A stretch of DNA of 64,000 bases, from positions 62,001 through 126,000 of the forward strand of contig DAICXZ010000022.1 in the NCBI GenBank assembly GCA_027311945.1. Direction: 5' to 3'. Shown piece by piece: positions 12,377 to 23,627 of the stretch (position 1 is the stretch's first letter; each line of letters begins with the position of its first letter). This stretch comes from Erythrobacter sp. Its GTDB lineage: Bacteria > Pseudomonadota > Alphaproteobacteria > Sphingomonadales > Sphingomonadaceae. The position numbers and the translations under genes were made by a program. The notes under the pieces were generated by a model, which saw only the letters and a list, made by a program, of their open reading frames with translations, was not told where the DNA came from and did not search any database.

Positions 12377-12753
12377 TGAGCAAGCAGAAAGCCCCCCGTC
12401 GCGTTGCCGACAATGAGGCTCTGGCGGTTGGCACCACGATCCGTGGTTCGGCCCAGAAGCTGAACCTCGTCGCTGCGCTGATCCGTGGCCGCAAGGTGGA
12501 AGAGGCGATGAACATCCTCTCCTTCTCGAAGCGTGCCATGGCCCGCGACGCGCAGAAGGTACTGGCCTCGGCCATCGCCAATGCCGAGAACAACCACGAT
12601 CTCGACGTCGACTCGCTGGTCGTCGCCGAGGCGAGCGTTGGCAAGTCGGTCACCATGAAGCGCTTTGCGACCCGTGGCCGCGGCAAGTCGACCCGGATCC
12701 TCAAGCCGTTCAGCCGGCTGCGGATCGTCGTGCGCGAACAAGAGGAGGCCTGA
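12376..12753 (+). CDS. rplV: 50S ribosomal protein L22
   Basis: [42 protein letters not shown]. Confidence 0.97.
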   Translation: MSKQKAPRRVADNEALAVGTTIRGSAQKLNLVAALIRGRKVEEAMNILSFSKRAMARDAQKVLASAIANAENNHDLDVDSLVVAEASVGKSVTMKRFATRGRGKSTRILKPFSRLRIVVREQEEA

Positions 12754-12755
12754 TC

Positions 12756-13451
12756 ATGGGTCATAAGAGCAATCCGATCGGCCTGCGTCTGCAGATCAAC
12801 CGTACCTGGGACAGCCGCTGGTACGCCGAGGGCGGCGACTATGCGCGTCTGCTCAAGGAAGACATCGAGATCCGCAAGTACATCATGGAAAAGCTGCCCC
12901 AGGCCGCGATTTCCAAGGTTGTGATCGAGCGTCCGGCCAAGATGTGCCGCGTGTCGATCTTCGCTGCGCGTCCTGGTGTCATCATCGGCAAGAAGGGCGC
13001 GGATATCGAGAAGCTGCGCACCGAACTGGCCAAGATGACTGCCAGCGAAGTGAAGCTGAACATCGTCGAGATCCGCAAGCCGGAAGTCGATGCCAAGCTC
13101 GTCGCTCAGGGCATCGCCGATCAGCTGATCCGCCGTGTCGCTTTCCGTCGCGCGATGAAGCGTGCGATGCAGTCGGCCATGCGTCTGGGTGCCGAAGGCA
13201 TCAAGATCATGTGCTCGGGCCGCCTTGGCGGTGCCGAAATCGCCCGCGTCGAACAGTATCGCGAAGGCCGCGTTCCGCTGCACACGCTGCGTGCCAACAT
13301 CGACTACGCTGAAGCCGAGGCGCTGACCGCCTATGGCATCATCGGCATCAAGGTGTGGGTCTTCAAGGGCGAGATCATGGGCCATGATCCGACCTCGACC
13401 GACCGCCTGATGATGGAATCGCAGACGTCCGGCGTCCGCCCGGCTCGCTGA
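12756..13451 (+). CDS. rpsC: 30S ribosomal protein S3
   Basis: [43 protein letters not shown]. Confidence 0.98.
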   Translation: MGHKSNPIGLRLQINRTWDSRWYAEGGDYARLLKEDIEIRKYIMEKLPQAAISKVVIERPAKMCRVSIFAARPGVIIGKKGADIEKLRTELAKMTASEVKLNIVEIRKPEVDAKLVAQGIADQLIRRVAFRRAMKRAMQSAMRLGAEGIKIMCSGRLGGAEIARVEQYREGRVPLHTLRANIDYAEAEALTAYGIIGIKVWVFKGEIMGHDPTSTDRLMMESQTSGVRPAR

Positions 13452-13462
13452 GGTAGAAGATC

Positions 13463-13897
13463 ATGCTGCAACCGAAAAAAACCAAGTTTCGCAAGGCCTT
13501 CAAGGGCCGCATCCATGGCCTCGCCAAGGGTGGCTCGGCGCTGAACTTCGGCTCCTATGGCCTCAAGGCGATGGAACCGGAACGTATCACCGCGCGTCAG
13601 ATCGAAGCTGCGCGTCGTGCGATCACCCGCCACATTCGCCGTCAGGGCCGTCTGTGGATCCGCGTGTTCCCCGATGTGCCGGTGTCGAAAAAGCCTGCCG
13701 AAGTCCGTCAGGGTAAGGGCAAGGGTTCCGTCGAATACTGGGCTGCTCGTGTGAAGCCGGGCCGTATCCTGTTCGAGCTCGATGGCGTTCCCGGCCCGCT
13801 GGCTGCTGAAGCGTTCGAACGTGCCGCGATGAAGCTGCCGATCAAGACCAAGGTCGTTGCCCGCCTCGGCGACACCTCGCACCTGGGAGGCGAATAA
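13463..13897 (+). CDS. rplP: 50S ribosomal protein L16
   Basis: [39 protein letters not shown]. Confidence 0.98.
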   Translation: MLQPKKTKFRKAFKGRIHGLAKGGSALNFGSYGLKAMEPERITARQIEAARRAITRHIRRQGRLWIRVFPDVPVSKKPAEVRQGKGKGSVEYWAARVKPGRILFELDGVPGPLAAEAFERAAMKLPIKTKVVARLGDTSHLGGE

Positions 13898-14106
13898 TGG
13901 CCAAGATTGAAGATCTTCGCACCAAGACCGATGATCAGCTTGGTGAACAGCTGACCTCGCTCAAGCGCGAACAGCTCAACCTGCGGTTCCAGGCCGCGAC
14001 CAACCAGCTCGAGCGTTCGGCTCGCGTGAAAGAGGTCCGCCGCGAAATCGCTCAGATCAAAACCCTGCAGACCGAACGCGCCAAGAGCGCGGCCGCGCAG
14101 GGCTGA
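13897..14106 (+). CDS. rpmC: 50S ribosomal protein L29
   Basis: [39 protein letters not shown]. Confidence 0.96.
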   Translation: MAKIEDLRTKTDDQLGEQLTSLKREQLNLRFQAATNQLERSARVKEVRREIAQIKTLQTERAKSAAAQG

Positions 14107-14117
14107 GGAGACAGACT

Positions 14118-14408
14118 ATGCCCAAGCGTATCCTGATCGGGACCGTCAGCTCCGACAAGACCGACAAGACCGTGACCGTGCTGGTCGAACGCCGTGTGAA
14201 GCACCCGCTTTACGGCAAGATCATCAAGCGGTCGAAGAAGTACCACGCTCACGACGAAGCCAACGAGTACAAGGTTGGTGACAAGGTTCGCATCGAGGAG
14301 ACCAAGCCGATCTCCAAGACCAAGACCTGGACCGTGAAAGATCGCATCGTCGCATCAAAGGGTGTTGCGATCGAGGCCGATCTCGATGTAGAGGCCGCCG
14401 GCAACTAA
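14118..14408 (+). CDS. rpsQ: 30S ribosomal protein S17
   Basis: [47 protein letters not shown]. Confidence 0.97.
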   Translation: MPKRILIGTVSSDKTDKTVTVLVERRVKHPLYGKIIKRSKKYHAHDEANEYKVGDKVRIEETKPISKTKTWTVKDRIVASKGVAIEADLDVEAAGN

Positions 14409-14429
14409 GCCGACAAGCCGATTTAGTTT

Positions 14430-14457
14430 CCCTTCCTCGCATTCCTGCGGGGAAGGG
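14430..14457 (+). promoter_or_regulatory. Hairpin in rpsQ-rplN spacer
   Basis: CCCTTCC-t-CGCA-ttcc-TGCG-gg... GGAAGGG nested stem. Confidence 0.5.
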
Positions 14458-14530
14458 TTAGGCGTTTAGGAACTGCCGGGCCCCAGTCGTATTGGGTGTC
14501 TCGGCAAGCCAATGAGAAGGAACCGGATCA

Positions 14531-14899
14531 ATGATCCAGATGCAGTCCAATCTCGACGTCGCGGACAACTCCGGCGCCAAGCGCGTCCAGTGCATTAAGG
14601 TACTGGGTGGCTCGAAGCGTCGTACCGCGAGCGTCGGTGACGTGATCGTCGTTTCCGTCAAGGAAGCGCAGCCGCGTGCCCGCGTCAAGAAGGGCGACGT
14701 TCACCGTGCGGTGATCGTGCGCACCAAGAAGGATGTCCGCCGTGTCGACGGCACCGTCATCCGCTTTGACAGCAATGCTGCGGTGCTCGTGAACAAGAAC
14801 GAGGAGCCGATCGGCACCCGTATCTTTGGCCCGGTTGTGCGCGAACTGCGCGGCAAGGGCTTCATGAAGATCATCTCGCTCGCTCCGGAGGTGCTGTGA
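14531..14899 (+). CDS. rplN: 50S ribosomal protein L14
   Basis: [37 protein letters not shown]. Confidence 0.98.
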   Translation: MIQMQSNLDVADNSGAKRVQCIKVLGGSKRRTASVGDVIVVSVKEAQPRARVKKGDVHRAVIVRTKKDVRRVDGTVIRFDSNAAVLVNKNEEPIGTRIFGPVVRELRGKGFMKIISLAPEVL

Positions 14900-15219
14900 T
14901 GGCTGCCGCAAAGATCAAGAAGGGCGACAAGGTCGTCGTGCTTGCGGGCAAGGACAAGGGCCAGACCGGTACGGTCGCCAGGGTCATTCCCGCTGACGGC
15001 AAGGTTGTGGTCGAGGGCGTCAACGTGATGACGCGTCACCGCAAGCCGAGCCAGGCAAATCCGCAGGGCGGCATCGACCGTGTTGCCGCGCCGATGGCGA
15101 TTTCGAATGTCGCCGTTGCCGATCCCAAGGATGGCAAGCCCACCCGCGTCCGTTTCGAAACGAAGGACGGCAAGAAGGTGCGCGTCGCCGTCAAGTCCGG
15201 GGAGACGATCGATGGGTGA
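14899..15219 (+). CDS. rplX: 50S ribosomal protein L24
   Basis: [41 protein letters not shown]. Confidence 0.97.
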   Translation: MAAAKIKKGDKVVVLAGKDKGQTGTVARVIPADGKVVVEGVNVMTRHRKPSQANPQGGIDRVAAPMAISNVAVADPKDGKPTRVRFETKDGKKVRVAVKSGETIDG

Positions 15220-15796
15220 TTACACGCCGCGTCTGAAGACCAAGTACAACGAGGAAATCGCCAAGGCGATGACCGAGAAGTTCGGTTACAAGAACCACAT
15301 GGAAGTCCCCAAGCTGGAAAAGATCACGCTCAACATGGGCGTGGGCGAAGCCAGCCAGGACAAGAAGAAGGTTCAGGTTGCCGCTGAGGAAATGGAACTG
15401 ATCGCAGGCCAGAAGCCCGTGATCACCAAGGCCAAGAAGTCGATCGCCCAGTTCAAGCTGCGTGACGGCATGCCGATCGGCTGCAAGGTCAACCTGCGCC
15501 GTGACCGGATGTACGAATTCCTCGATCGTCTGGTGACGATCGCGATGCCGCGTATCCGAGATTTCCGTGGCCTCAACCCCAAGTCGTTCGATGGCAATGG
15601 CAACTATGCCATGGGCATCAAGGAGCAGATCATCTTCCCCGAGATCAGCTACGACAAGATCGACAAGGTGCGTGGCATGGACATCATCGTCACCACCACC
15701 GCCAAGACCGACGAGGAAGCGCGCGAGCTGCTGCGCCTGTTCGGTTTCCCGTTCCCGGCCGAGCAGTCGGCTGACGAAGAAAAGGCGGCGGCGTAA
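15212..15796 (+). CDS. rplE: 50S ribosomal protein L5
   Basis: [47 protein letters not shown]. Confidence 0.98.
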   Translation: MGDYTPRLKTKYNEEIAKAMTEKFGYKNHMEVPKLEKITLNMGVGEASQDKKKVQVAAEEMELIAGQKPVITKAKKSIAQFKLRDGMPIGCKVNLRRDRMYEFLDRLVTIAMPRIRDFRGLNPKSFDGNGNYAMGIKEQIIFPEISYDKIDKVRGMDIIVTTTAKTDEEARELLRLFGFPFPAEQSADEEKAAA

Positions 15797-15837
15797 GCCG
15801 CTGCCCCATTGCTGAGAAAAGAGAGAGCTTAAGTCCA

Positions 15838-16143
15838 ATGGCGAAACTGAGTTCCATCAACAAGAACGAGAAGCGCAAGGCGCTCGTTCAGAAGTATGCC
15901 GCGAAGTATGCGAAGCTGAAGGCGATTGCCGACGATGAGTCGCTCGACGAGACCGAGCGCCTGATGGCCCGCCTCAAGATGGCCGAGCTGCCGCGCAACG
16001 CGAACCCAACCCGCGTGCGCAACCGCTGCAACACCACCGGCCGCCCGCGCGGCTACTACCGCAAGTTCGGCCTCTGCCGTATCGAGCTGCGTGATCTTGC
16101 CAACAAGGGCATGATCCCCGGCGTGACCAAGTCGAGCTGGTAA
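15838..16143 (+). CDS. rpsN: 30S ribosomal protein S14
   Basis: [36 protein letters not shown]...[26 protein letters not shown]. Confidence 0.98.
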   Translation: MAKLSSINKNEKRKALVQKYAAKYAKLKAIADDESLDETERLMARLKMAELPRNANPTRVRNRCNTTGRPRGYYRKFGLCRIELRDLANKGMIPGVTKSSW

Positions 16144-16155
16144 GGACCTAGAGAG

Positions 16156-16551
16156 ATGGCATTGACCGATCCCCTGGGTGATATGCTCACCCGCATCCGC
16201 AACGGCCAGCAGGCGAAGAAGGACTCCGTCCTGACCCCGGCGTCGAAGCTGCGTGCCAACGTGCTCGAGGTTCTCCAGCGCGAAGGTTACATCCGTGGCT
16301 ACAGCGAAGATACCAGTGGTGCCCACAAGGCTCTGCGTATCGAGCTGAAGTATTTCGAGGGCGAACCTGCGATCAAGCACGTTGCCCGTGTCTCCAAGCC
16401 GGGCCGCCGCGTCTACTCGGGTTCGAAGGAACTGCCGAGCATCCGCAACGGCCTTGGCATCACCATCGTCTCGACGCCCCGCGGCGTGCTTTCGGATGCC
16501 GAAGCGCGTGTGCAGAACGTCGGCGGCGAAGTGCTGGCGGAGGTGTTCTGA
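16156..16551 (+). CDS. rpsH: 30S ribosomal protein S8
   Basis: [46 protein letters not shown]. Confidence 0.98.
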   Translation: MALTDPLGDMLTRIRNGQQAKKDSVLTPASKLRANVLEVLQREGYIRGYSEDTSGAHKALRIELKYFEGEPAIKHVARVSKPGRRVYSGSKELPSIRNGLGITIVSTPRGVLSDAEARVQNVGGEVLAEVF

Positions 16552-17084
16552 TGAGCCGCATCGGCAAAAAGCCGGTTGCCATCCCGAGTGGGGTGACGGC
16601 CACCATCGAAAACGGTTCGCTCAACGTGAAGGGGCCCAAGGGCACCCTGTCGATGAGCACCTCGGACCTGATCACCTACACCATCGAGGACGGCCAGATT
16701 TCGGTCCAGCCGGCCAACAACGGCAAGCCTGCCCGCTCCCACTGGGGCATGCAGCGTACGCTGGTGGCAAACCTGGTGGAAGGCGTCACCGACGGCTTCT
16801 CGAAGGTTCTGGAGATCACCGGCGTCGGTTACCGCGCGAACATGCAGGGCAAGACCCTGAAGTTGCAGCTCGGTTTTTCGCATGACGTCGATCTCGATGT
16901 GCCGGAAGGCATCGAGGTGAAGACCCCCGATCAGACCACGGTCGAGATCTCGGGTATCGACAAGCAGAAGGTCGGCCAGTTCGCTGCCGAAATTCGCGAA
17001 TGGCGCAAGCCCGAGCCTTACAAGGGCAAGGGTGTGAAGTATCGCGGTGAGTATATCTTCCGCAAGGAAGGGAAGAAGAAGTAA
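16551..17084 (+). CDS. rplF: 50S ribosomal protein L6
   Basis: [34 protein letters not shown]. Confidence 0.98.
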   Translation: MSRIGKKPVAIPSGVTATIENGSLNVKGPKGTLSMSTSDLITYTIEDGQISVQPANNGKPARSHWGMQRTLVANLVEGVTDGFSKVLEITGVGYRANMQGKTLKLQLGFSHDVDLDVPEGIEVKTPDQTTVEISGIDKQKVGQFAAEIREWRKPEPYKGKGVKYRGEYIFRKEGKKK

Positions 17085-17085
17085 G

Positions 17086-17430
17086 ATGGCAAAGCTATCC
17101 CTTTTCGAACGTCGTCGTCGCCGTGTCCGCACGGCCCTGCGCGCCCGCGCCGGCGGCAAGCCGCGTTTGTCCGTGCACCGCACCGGCAAGCACATCTACG
17201 CCCAGATCATCGACGATGCCGATGGTCGCACCGTTGCCGCTGCCTCCACGCTGGGTGGCAAGGTTTCGGGTGCCAATGTCGCTGCTGCCGAACAGGTCGG
17301 CAAGGACATTGCCGCAGCGGCCAAGAAGGCTGGTGTGATCACTGTCGTGTTCGATCGCGGCGGGTTCCTGTTCCATGGCCGCGTCAAGGCGCTGGCCGAT
17401 GCCGCTCGTGAAGGCGGGCTGGAGTTCTGA
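17086..17430 (+). CDS. rplR: 50S ribosomal protein L18
   Basis: [44 protein letters not shown]. Confidence 0.97.
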   Translation: MAKLSLFERRRRRVRTALRARAGGKPRLSVHRTGKHIYAQIIDDADGRTVAAASTLGGKVSGANVAAAEQVGKDIAAAAKKAGVITVVFDRGGFLFHGRVKALADAAREGGLEF

Positions 17431-18239
17431 TGATGGCTGATGAAAACAACAACGCGGAAACTCCCGTGGTAGACAATGCGGGTTCGACCCCGACGCCGAC
17501 CACCGCTCCGAGCGAAGCTGCTGAGAACCAGTCTGCTGCCGGCGCAACCGATGGCCAGGCGCGCGAAGCGTCGGGCGGACGTGGGCGTGGTGGTCGCGGC
17601 GGTGACCGTGGCGGCAATCGTGGTGGACGTGACGGCGGACGTGATGGTCGTGGTCGCGGCCGCGGCCGTGATGACCGTCGTGGCGGTGACGATGATGGTG
17701 GCGAGGAGCTGATCGAAAAGCTCGTGCACATCAACCGCGTCGCCAAGGTGGTGAAGGGCGGTAAGCGCTTCGGTTTCGCCGCGCTGGTCGTGGTGGGTGA
17801 CGGCAAGGGCCGCGTGGGCTTCGGTCACGGCAAGGCCCGCGAAGTGCCGGAAGCCATCAACAAGGCCACCGCTGCCGCCAAGAAGAAGATGATCCGCGTG
17901 CCGCTGAAGGAAGGCCGCACGCTGCATCATGACGGCAAGGGCCACTTCGGCGCTGGCAAGGTCAACGTGCGTTCGGCGCCTCCGGGCACCGGCATCATCG
18001 CGGGTGGTCCGATGCGCGCCGTGTTCGAAAGCCTTGGCGTGGCCGACGTGGTCACCAAGTCGATCGGCACCTCGAACCCCTACAACATGATCCGCGCCAC
18101 GTTCGACGCGCTCGTCAACCAGTCTTCGCCGAAGTCGGTTGCAATGCGTCGTGGCAAGAAGGTCGCCGACCTTCTTGGTCGGGGCGGTCAGGTCAGTGAA
18201 GCCGAGGCGGAAGCCGAAGCTGCTGCTATCGCGGAGTAA
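17430..18239 (+). CDS. rpsE: 30S ribosomal protein S5 with RG-rich N-terminal extension
   Basis: [51 protein letters not shown] preceded by about 90 aa including [36 protein letters not shown]. Confidence 0.97.
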   Translation: MMADENNNAETPVVDNAGSTPTPTTAPSEAAENQSAAGATDGQAREASGGRGRGGRGGDRGGNRGGRDGGRDGRGRGRGRDDRRGGDDDGGEELIEKLVHINRVAKVVKGGKRFGFAALVVVGDGKGRVGFGHGKAREVPEAINKATAAAKKKMIRVPLKEGRTLHHDGKGHFGAGKVNVRSAPPGTGIIAGGPMRAVFESLGVADVVTKSIGTSNPYNMIRATFDALVNQSSPKSVAMRRGKKVADLLGRGGQVSEAEAEAEAAAIAE

Positions 18240-18244
18240 GTCTG

Positions 18245-18424
18245 ATGGCGACTATCAAGATCAAGCAGATCGGTTCGCCGATCCGTCGTCCGGAAAGCCA
18301 GCGCAAGATCCTGATCGGCCTCGGGCTGAACAAGATGCACAAGGTGGTGGAACGGGAGGATACCCCGGAAGTTCGCGGTGCAATCCGCAAGCTGCCGCAC
18401 ATGGTGCAGATCATCGAAGACTGA
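18245..18424 (+). CDS. rpmD: 50S ribosomal protein L30
   Basis: 59-aa ORF below the track cutoff: [59 protein letters not shown]. Confidence 0.97.
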   Translation: MATIKIKQIGSPIRRPESQRKILIGLGLNKMHKVVEREDTPEVRGAIRKLPHMVQIIED

Positions 18425-18449
18425 CGATCACAGCCAGTAATTGACAAGT

Positions 18450-18484
18450 GGTGGCCCGGGCGCGTACCGGGCCACCTTTATTTT
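18450..18484 (+). terminator. Intrinsic terminator-like hairpin between rpmD and rplO
   Basis: Perfect 10-bp stem GGTGGCCCGG-gcgcgta-CCGGGCCACC followed by tttatttt. Confidence 0.8.
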
Positions 18485-18515
18485 GGCGCGAACAAAGCGA
18501 AAGCGAGTGCAAGAC

Positions 18516-19040
18516 ATGAAACTTACCGACATCCGTGACAACGATGGTGCCCGCAAGGGCCGCATGCGTGTTGGCCGTGGCATCGGCTCTGGCAAGGGCA
18601 AGACCTCGGGCCGTGGCCAGAAGGGCCAGAAGAGCCGCTCGGGCGTGGCCATCAAGGGCTTCGAAGGCGGCCAGATGCCGCTGCACATGCGGGTCCCGAA
18701 GCGTGGCTTCAACAACCCGTTCGGCAAGGACTATGCCGAGGCGAACCTTGGCCAGATCCAGGCGCTGGTCGACGCTGGCAAGCTCGACGCCAAGGCGACG
18801 ATCGATCATGCTGCGCTGAAGGCCGCTGGCATTGCCCGTGGCGGCAAGGACGGCGTGCGTCTGCTCGGCAAGGGCGAAATCACTGCCAAGGTCGCCTTCA
18901 AGGTTGCCGGTGCCTCGAAGGGCGCGGTTGCCGCGGTCGAGAAGGCTGGTGGCTCGGTCGAGGTGATCGATCTTGGTGCTCCCGAGCACGAAAAGAAGGC
19001 TGCCCGCGCTGCCGCCAACAAGGCTGCGCGCGCGCAATAA
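18516..19040 (+). CDS. rplO: 50S ribosomal protein L15
   Basis: [56 protein letters not shown]. Confidence 0.97.
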   Translation: MKLTDIRDNDGARKGRMRVGRGIGSGKGKTSGRGQKGQKSRSGVAIKGFEGGQMPLHMRVPKRGFNNPFGKDYAEANLGQIQALVDAGKLDAKATIDHAALKAAGIARGGKDGVRLLGKGEITAKVAFKVAGASKGAVAAVEKAGGSVEVIDLGAPEHEKKAARAAANKAARAQ

Positions 19041-19149
19041 CCGCTTAAAGGGGTGCGCGGGTTCGACAAAGGACCTGCGCGCCCCTATCTACCCTGCCGG
19101 GCTCGCCAGGGGGTGGGCCGGATAGTCAGGAAGTCAAAAGACAGAACCG

Positions 19150-20514
19150 ATGGCATCACGCGCCGACAACATCGCCTCATCGCTGAGCTTTGCCAACTTC
19201 GGCAAGGCCACCGAGCTCAAGCAGCGTATCTGGTTCACCATCGGTGCGCTGATCGTGTTCCGATTCATGAGCTTCGTGCCGCTGCCGGGTGTGAATCCGC
19301 AGATCCTCGAAACGCTCTACGACCAGACCCGCGGCGGTATCCTCGATCTGTTCAACACATTTTCGGGCGGTTCGCTTGAGCGCATGAGTCTCATCGCGCT
19401 TGGCGTCATGCCCTACATCACGGCCTCGATCGTGGTGCAGCTGGCCGCTTCGCTTCACCCTGCGCTGATGGCGCTGAAGAAGGAAGGCGAGGCCGGGCGC
19501 AAGAAGCTCAACCAGTATACCCGCTATGGCACCGTGTTCCTGTGCGCGGTGCAGGGCTGGTTCCTCGCCTCGGGCCTTGAGGCCTACGGCGCGCAGTCGG
19601 GCCTGCAGGCCGTGGTTGATCCGGGCATCATGTTCCGCATCGTGGCCGTCATCAACCTCGTCGGCGGCACTATGTTCCTGCTGTGGCTGGGGGAGCAGAT
19701 CACTTCGCGTGGCATCGGCAACGGTGTTTCGCTGATCATTATGGCAGGCATCGTTGCGCAGTTCCCGACCTTCACCTCGAACCTGCTTGAAGGCGGCCGC
19801 ACCGGCGCGATCAGCCCGGTGATCATCGGCGGCTTCCTGGTCATGGTGGTGGTGCTGATTCTCGGCATTTGCTTCTTTGAGCGTGCCCAGCGCCGTCTGC
19901 TGATCCAGTATCCCAAGCGCGCGACCGAGCGCGGCGGGATGCAGGCCGACCGGTCGCACCTGCCGCTGAAGCTCAACACCGCAGGCGTGATCCCGCCGAT
20001 CTTCGCCAGCTCGCTGCTGCTGCTGCCGCTGACGATCACCCAGTTCGCGGGCAACTCGATCGATCCAAGCAGCAGCTTCGGCGGGTTCGTACAGAGCCTC
20101 AACCAATACCTCGCGCATGGTCAGCCGCTGTACATGGCGCTCTATGCAATCGGCATCGTGTTCTTCTGCTTCTTCTACACTGCGGTGGTGTTCAACCCCG
20201 AGGATACGGCGGAGAACCTGAAGAAGAACGGCGGGTTCATCCCCGGCATCCGTCCTGGCAAGCGCACAGCCGACTATCTCGACTATGTGCTGACCCGCAT
20301 CACTGTTGTGGGCGCGATCTACCTGACCGTGGTCTGCGTCGTTCCCGAGTGGGGCATCGCGCAGACGGGCATTCCGCTTTTCCTTGGCGGTACGTCGCTG
20401 CTCATCGTGGTGAACGTGACCGTGGATACGATCAGCCAGATTCAGTCACACCTGCTTGCACATCAGTATGGTGACCTTATCAAGAAAGCCAAATTGAAGG
20501 GCCGCCTGCGCTGA
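19150..20514 (+). CDS. secY: Preprotein translocase subunit SecY
   Basis: ELKQRIWFTIGALIVFRFMSFVPLPGVNP...GIGNGVSLIIMAGIVAQFP; 10-TM pattern. Confidence 0.98.
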   Translation: MASRADNIASSLSFANFGKATELKQRIWFTIGALIVFRFMSFVPLPGVNPQILETLYDQTRGGILDLFNTFSGGSLERMSLIALGVMPYITASIVVQLAASLHPALMALKKEGEAGRKKLNQYTRYGTVFLCAVQGWFLASGLEAYGAQSGLQAVVDPGIMFRIVAVINLVGGTMFLLWLGEQITSRGIGNGVSLIIMAGIVAQFPTFTSNLLEGGRTGAISPVIIGGFLVMVVVLILGICFFERAQRRLLIQYPKRATERGGMQADRSHLPLKLNTAGVIPPIFASSLLLLPLTITQFAGNSIDPSSSFGGFVQSLNQYLAHGQPLYMALYAIGIVFFCFFYTAVVFNPEDTAENLKKNGGFIPGIRPGKRTADYLDYVLTRITVVGAIYLTVVCVVPEWGIAQTGIPLFLGGTSLLIVVNVTVDTISQIQSHLLAHQYGDLIKKAKLKGRLR

Positions 20515-20563
20515 GTCTACGGACTCAGGCGTGGAGTTGCTCCGGCTATAAGAGGGGGCTTTC

Positions 20564-21211
20564 GTGAACATTATTCTTTTGGGGCCTCCGGGCGCGGGCA
20601 AGGGGACGCAGGCTGCACGCCTGGTCGCCAGGCATGGCATGCGCCAGCTTTCGACCGGCGATATGCTGCGGGCGGCCGTGAAGGCGCAGACGCCCGTTGG
20701 GCTCGAAGCCAAGGCCGTGATGGATCGCGGCGAGCTGGTCTCGGACGCAATCGTCTCGGCACTGATTGACGAAGAGTTGGCCTCGATGGGCGCAGATACC
20801 GGCGCGATCTTCGACGGCTATCCGCGCACTGCCGCGCAGGCCGAGGCGCTCGATGCACTCCTCGCCAAGCACAGCCGCCAGCTGCGCCATGTCATCGAGC
20901 TTGAGGTCAACGAAGATGCGCTAGTGGAGCGGATCACCGGCCGCTTCACCTGCGCCAACTGCGGCGAGGGCTATCACGACCAGTTCAAGCAGCCAAAGGT
21001 CGAAGGTGTCTGCGACAAGTGCGGCGGCACCGAGTTCAAGCGTCGGCCCGACGATAACGAGGAAACCGTGCGCACGCGCATGACCGAGTATCGCGCCAAG
21101 ACCGCTCCGATCCTGCCGATCTACGATGCCCGCGGGATCGTGACCAGGATCGACGGCATGGGCGATATCGACGTTGTCAGCGAATCGATCGAGCGGGTTC
21201 TGGCCAGCTGA
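20564..21211 (+). CDS. adk: Adenylate kinase (Cys4 zinc-type LID)
   Basis: MNIILLGPPGAGKGTQAARLVARHGMRQLSTGDMLR; CANCGEGYH...CDKCGG in LID. Confidence 0.97.
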   Translation: MNIILLGPPGAGKGTQAARLVARHGMRQLSTGDMLRAAVKAQTPVGLEAKAVMDRGELVSDAIVSALIDEELASMGADTGAIFDGYPRTAAQAEALDALLAKHSRQLRHVIELEVNEDALVERITGRFTCANCGEGYHDQFKQPKVEGVCDKCGGTEFKRRPDDNEETVRTRMTEYRAKTAPILPIYDARGIVTRIDGMGDIDVVSESIERVLAS

Positions 21212-21326
21212 CGGCGGGCGCGGGCCGCGTGTTTTGACGCGCGGCTTCGCTTGATGTATATGTTTTGCGGATAAGGCGCTTCGCGCCGGGCGGGCCCGGA
21301 ACATTCCGATGGCCCGCTATCCGCTG

Positions 21327-21355
21327 TTGACGTGGTCCGCGAATCACCCTATCTG
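21327..21355 (+). promoter_or_regulatory. Predicted sigma70-type promoter upstream of rpsM-rpsK-rpoA-rplQ
   Basis: TTGACG - 17 nt - TATCTG in the 310-nt adk-rpsM gap. Confidence 0.6.
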
Positions 21356-21521
21356 CGCGGTCCATTCGTCTCATTCGAAATGATCGGTTTCGGGGCGGGC
21401 TCCCTTCCGGGTTGTCCACTTCCTCGCCAGTTCATTGTCGGAAGGGCGATAATTGCAGCTATGAGATAGGGGCACCGCGGTTTCGGCAACGGTCCTACCC
21501 CTGTGGAGCATGGAGAAGTAA

Positions 21522-21890
21522 GTGGCTCGTATTGCAGGGGTGAACATCCCCACCAACAAGCGCGTTATCATTGCGCTCACCTACATTCACGGTATCGGCC
21601 CGACCTCGGCCAAGGCGATTGCTGAAAAGCTCGGCATCGACCTCTCGCGCCGCGTTCAGGACCTGTCGGACGCCGAAGTCCTGCAGATCCGCGAAACGAT
21701 TGACGCTGAGTACACCGTGGAAGGCGATCTTCGTCGCGACACCGCGATGAACATCAAGCGCCTGATGGACCTGCGCTGCTATCGCGGCCTGCGTCACCGT
21801 AACGGCCTGCCCGTTCGCGGCCAGCGCACTCACACCAACGCCCGCACCCGCAAGGGCAAGGCCAAGCCGATCGCCGGTAAGAAGAAGTAA
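21522..21890 (+). CDS. rpsM: 30S ribosomal protein S13
   Basis: [39 protein letters not shown]. Confidence 0.98.
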   Translation: MARIAGVNIPTNKRVIIALTYIHGIGPTSAKAIAEKLGIDLSRRVQDLSDAEVLQIRETIDAEYTVEGDLRRDTAMNIKRLMDLRCYRGLRHRNGLPVRGQRTHTNARTRKGKAKPIAGKKK

Positions 21891-21945
21891 GCAGAGCGCC
21901 TAACTCTCGCTTTTCCCTTCTTTCTCAATACGAGGAACCAGAACA

Positions 21946-22335
21946 ATGGCACGCGAACCTAACCGCATCCGGCGGCGCGATAAGAAGAATATTTCGAGCG
22001 GTGTTGCCCACGTCAACGCCAGCTTCAACAACACCATGATCACCATCACCGATGCTCAGGGCAATGCGATCAGCTGGTCCAGCGCCGGCATGATGGGCTT
22101 CAAGGGCAGCCGCAAGTCGACTCCCTATGCTGCCCAGGTTGCCGCCGACGATGCCGGCAAGAAAGCTGCCGAGCATGGCGTGCGCACCCTTGAGGTGGAG
22201 ATCAAGGGTCCGGGCTCGGGCCGTGAGAGTGCGCTGCGTGCCCTCCAGGCCGTGGGCTTCACGATCACCTCGATCCGCGATGTGACCCCGATCCCGCACA
22301 ACGGGGTTCGGCCGTCCAAGCGTCGTCGCGTCTGA
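21946..22335 (+). CDS. rpsK: 30S ribosomal protein S11
   Basis: [52 protein letters not shown]. Confidence 0.98.
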   Translation: MAREPNRIRRRDKKNISSGVAHVNASFNNTMITITDAQGNAISWSSAGMMGFKGSRKSTPYAAQVAADDAGKKAAEHGVRTLEVEIKGPGSGRESALRALQAVGFTITSIRDVTPIPHNGVRPSKRRRV

Positions 22336-22350
22336 TCGAACTCGTGCCCG

Positions 22351-22418
22351 GTGGCAGGGCTCTCCTGCCACACCACACTTTTTCGCATCGGCCGCGGCGC
22401 TTCCAAGCGACCGCGGCC
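22351..22418 (+). promoter_or_regulatory. Tandem strong hairpins in rpsK-rpoA spacer
   Basis: GTGGCAGG-gctct-CCTGCCAC (22351-22371) and GGCCGCGG-CGCT-tcca-AGCG-a-CCGCGGCC (22390-22418). Confidence 0.55.
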
Positions 22419-22451
22419 TTTGCCGCCAATACGAACCTTTAGGGGAAGTCC

Positions 22452-23507
22452 ATGTCCGTCAACATGAAGAACTGGCAGGAGCTGAAGAAGCCCAACACCC
22501 TCGAGATCAAGGAAGGCGGCGACAAGAAGCGCAAGGCCACCTTCGTCGCAGAGCCGCTTGAGCGCGGCTATGGTCTCACGCTGGGCAACGCCCTGCGCCG
22601 CGTTCTGCTTGCCAGCCTTCAGGGTGCCGCCATCACCTCGATCAAGATCGAGAACGTGCTGCACGAATTCTCGAGCCTCGCTGGTGTTCGCGAGGATGTC
22701 ACCGACATCGTGCTCAACGTGAAGCAGATCGCGCTGAAGATGGAAGGCGAAGGCCCCAAGCGCCTTCAGCTTTCGGTCACCGGCCCGGCCGAAGTCACCG
22801 CCGGCGATATCGCCGTTACCGGTGACATCGAAGTGCTGAACAAGGATCTGGTGATCTGCCACCTCGATGAAGGTGCGACGCTCAACATGGAGCTGACCGC
22901 CGACACCGGGAAGGGCTACGTCCCCGCCGTGCAGAACCGCCCGATCGATGCGCCGATTGGCCTGATCCCGATCGACTCGCTCTATTCGCCGATCAAGCAG
23001 GTCAGCTACAAGGTCGAGAACGCTCGCGTCGGCCAGGAGCTGGACTACGACAAGCTCTCGCTGACCGTGGAAACCGACGGCACCGTGACCCCGGAAGATG
23101 CCGTGGCCTATGCCGCGCGCATCCTGCAGGATCAGCTCACGCTGTTCGTCCACTTCGAGGATGGTATCCCGCAGCCGCAGTCGTCGATGATCGGCGTTGC
23201 TGCCGAGCCGCAGGAAAGCGACACCAACCAGCTCAACCGTTACCTGCTCAAGAAGGTCGACGAACTGGAGCTGTCGGTGCGTTCGGCCAACTGCCTCAAG
23301 AACGACAACATCATCTACATCGGCGATCTGGTCCAGAAGACCGAAGCCGAGATGCTGCGCACGCCGAACTTCGGCCGCAAGTCGCTCAACGAGATCAAGG
23401 AAGTGCTTTCGAGCATGGGTCTGCGCCTCGGCATGGACATCCCTGGCTGGCCGCCCGAGAACATCGAGGAAATGGCCAAGAAGCTCGAGCAAGAGCTGCT
23501 GGGCTAA
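22452..23507 (+). CDS. rpoA: DNA-directed RNA polymerase subunit alpha
   Basis: [22 protein letters not shown]...[33 protein letters not shown]. Confidence 0.98.
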   Translation: MSVNMKNWQELKKPNTLEIKEGGDKKRKATFVAEPLERGYGLTLGNALRRVLLASLQGAAITSIKIENVLHEFSSLAGVREDVTDIVLNVKQIALKMEGEGPKRLQLSVTGPAEVTAGDIAVTGDIEVLNKDLVICHLDEGATLNMELTADTGKGYVPAVQNRPIDAPIGLIPIDSLYSPIKQVSYKVENARVGQELDYDKLSLTVETDGTVTPEDAVAYAARILQDQLTLFVHFEDGIPQPQSSMIGVAAEPQESDTNQLNRYLLKKVDELELSVRSANCLKNDNIIYIGDLVQKTEAEMLRTPNFGRKSLNEIKEVLSSMGLRLGMDIPGWPPENIEEMAKKLEQELLG

Positions 23508-23514
23508 CCAGCTA

Positions 23515-23540
23515 CGGCCTCCGGTGCGAGCCGGGGGCCG
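23515..23540 (+). promoter_or_regulatory. Hairpin in rpoA-rplQ spacer
   Basis: CGGCCTCCGG-tgcgag-CCGGGGGCCG, 10 bp with one G-U pair, followed by attttgggg. Confidence 0.5.
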
Positions 23541-23627
23541 ATTTTGGGGCAAGGTGGCACCCCTGAGAACAGCCACCGGGATCGGGGTACCTCACACGGC
23601 CCCCCTACGAACTGAAGGAAGACAATT

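Noticed and set aside
17575-17700. Possible noncoding tandem repeat in rpsE
   Set aside because: Explained by RGG codons in the in-frame S5 extension.
22125-23576. 483-aa minus ORF
   Set aside because: Antisense to rpsK/rpoA.
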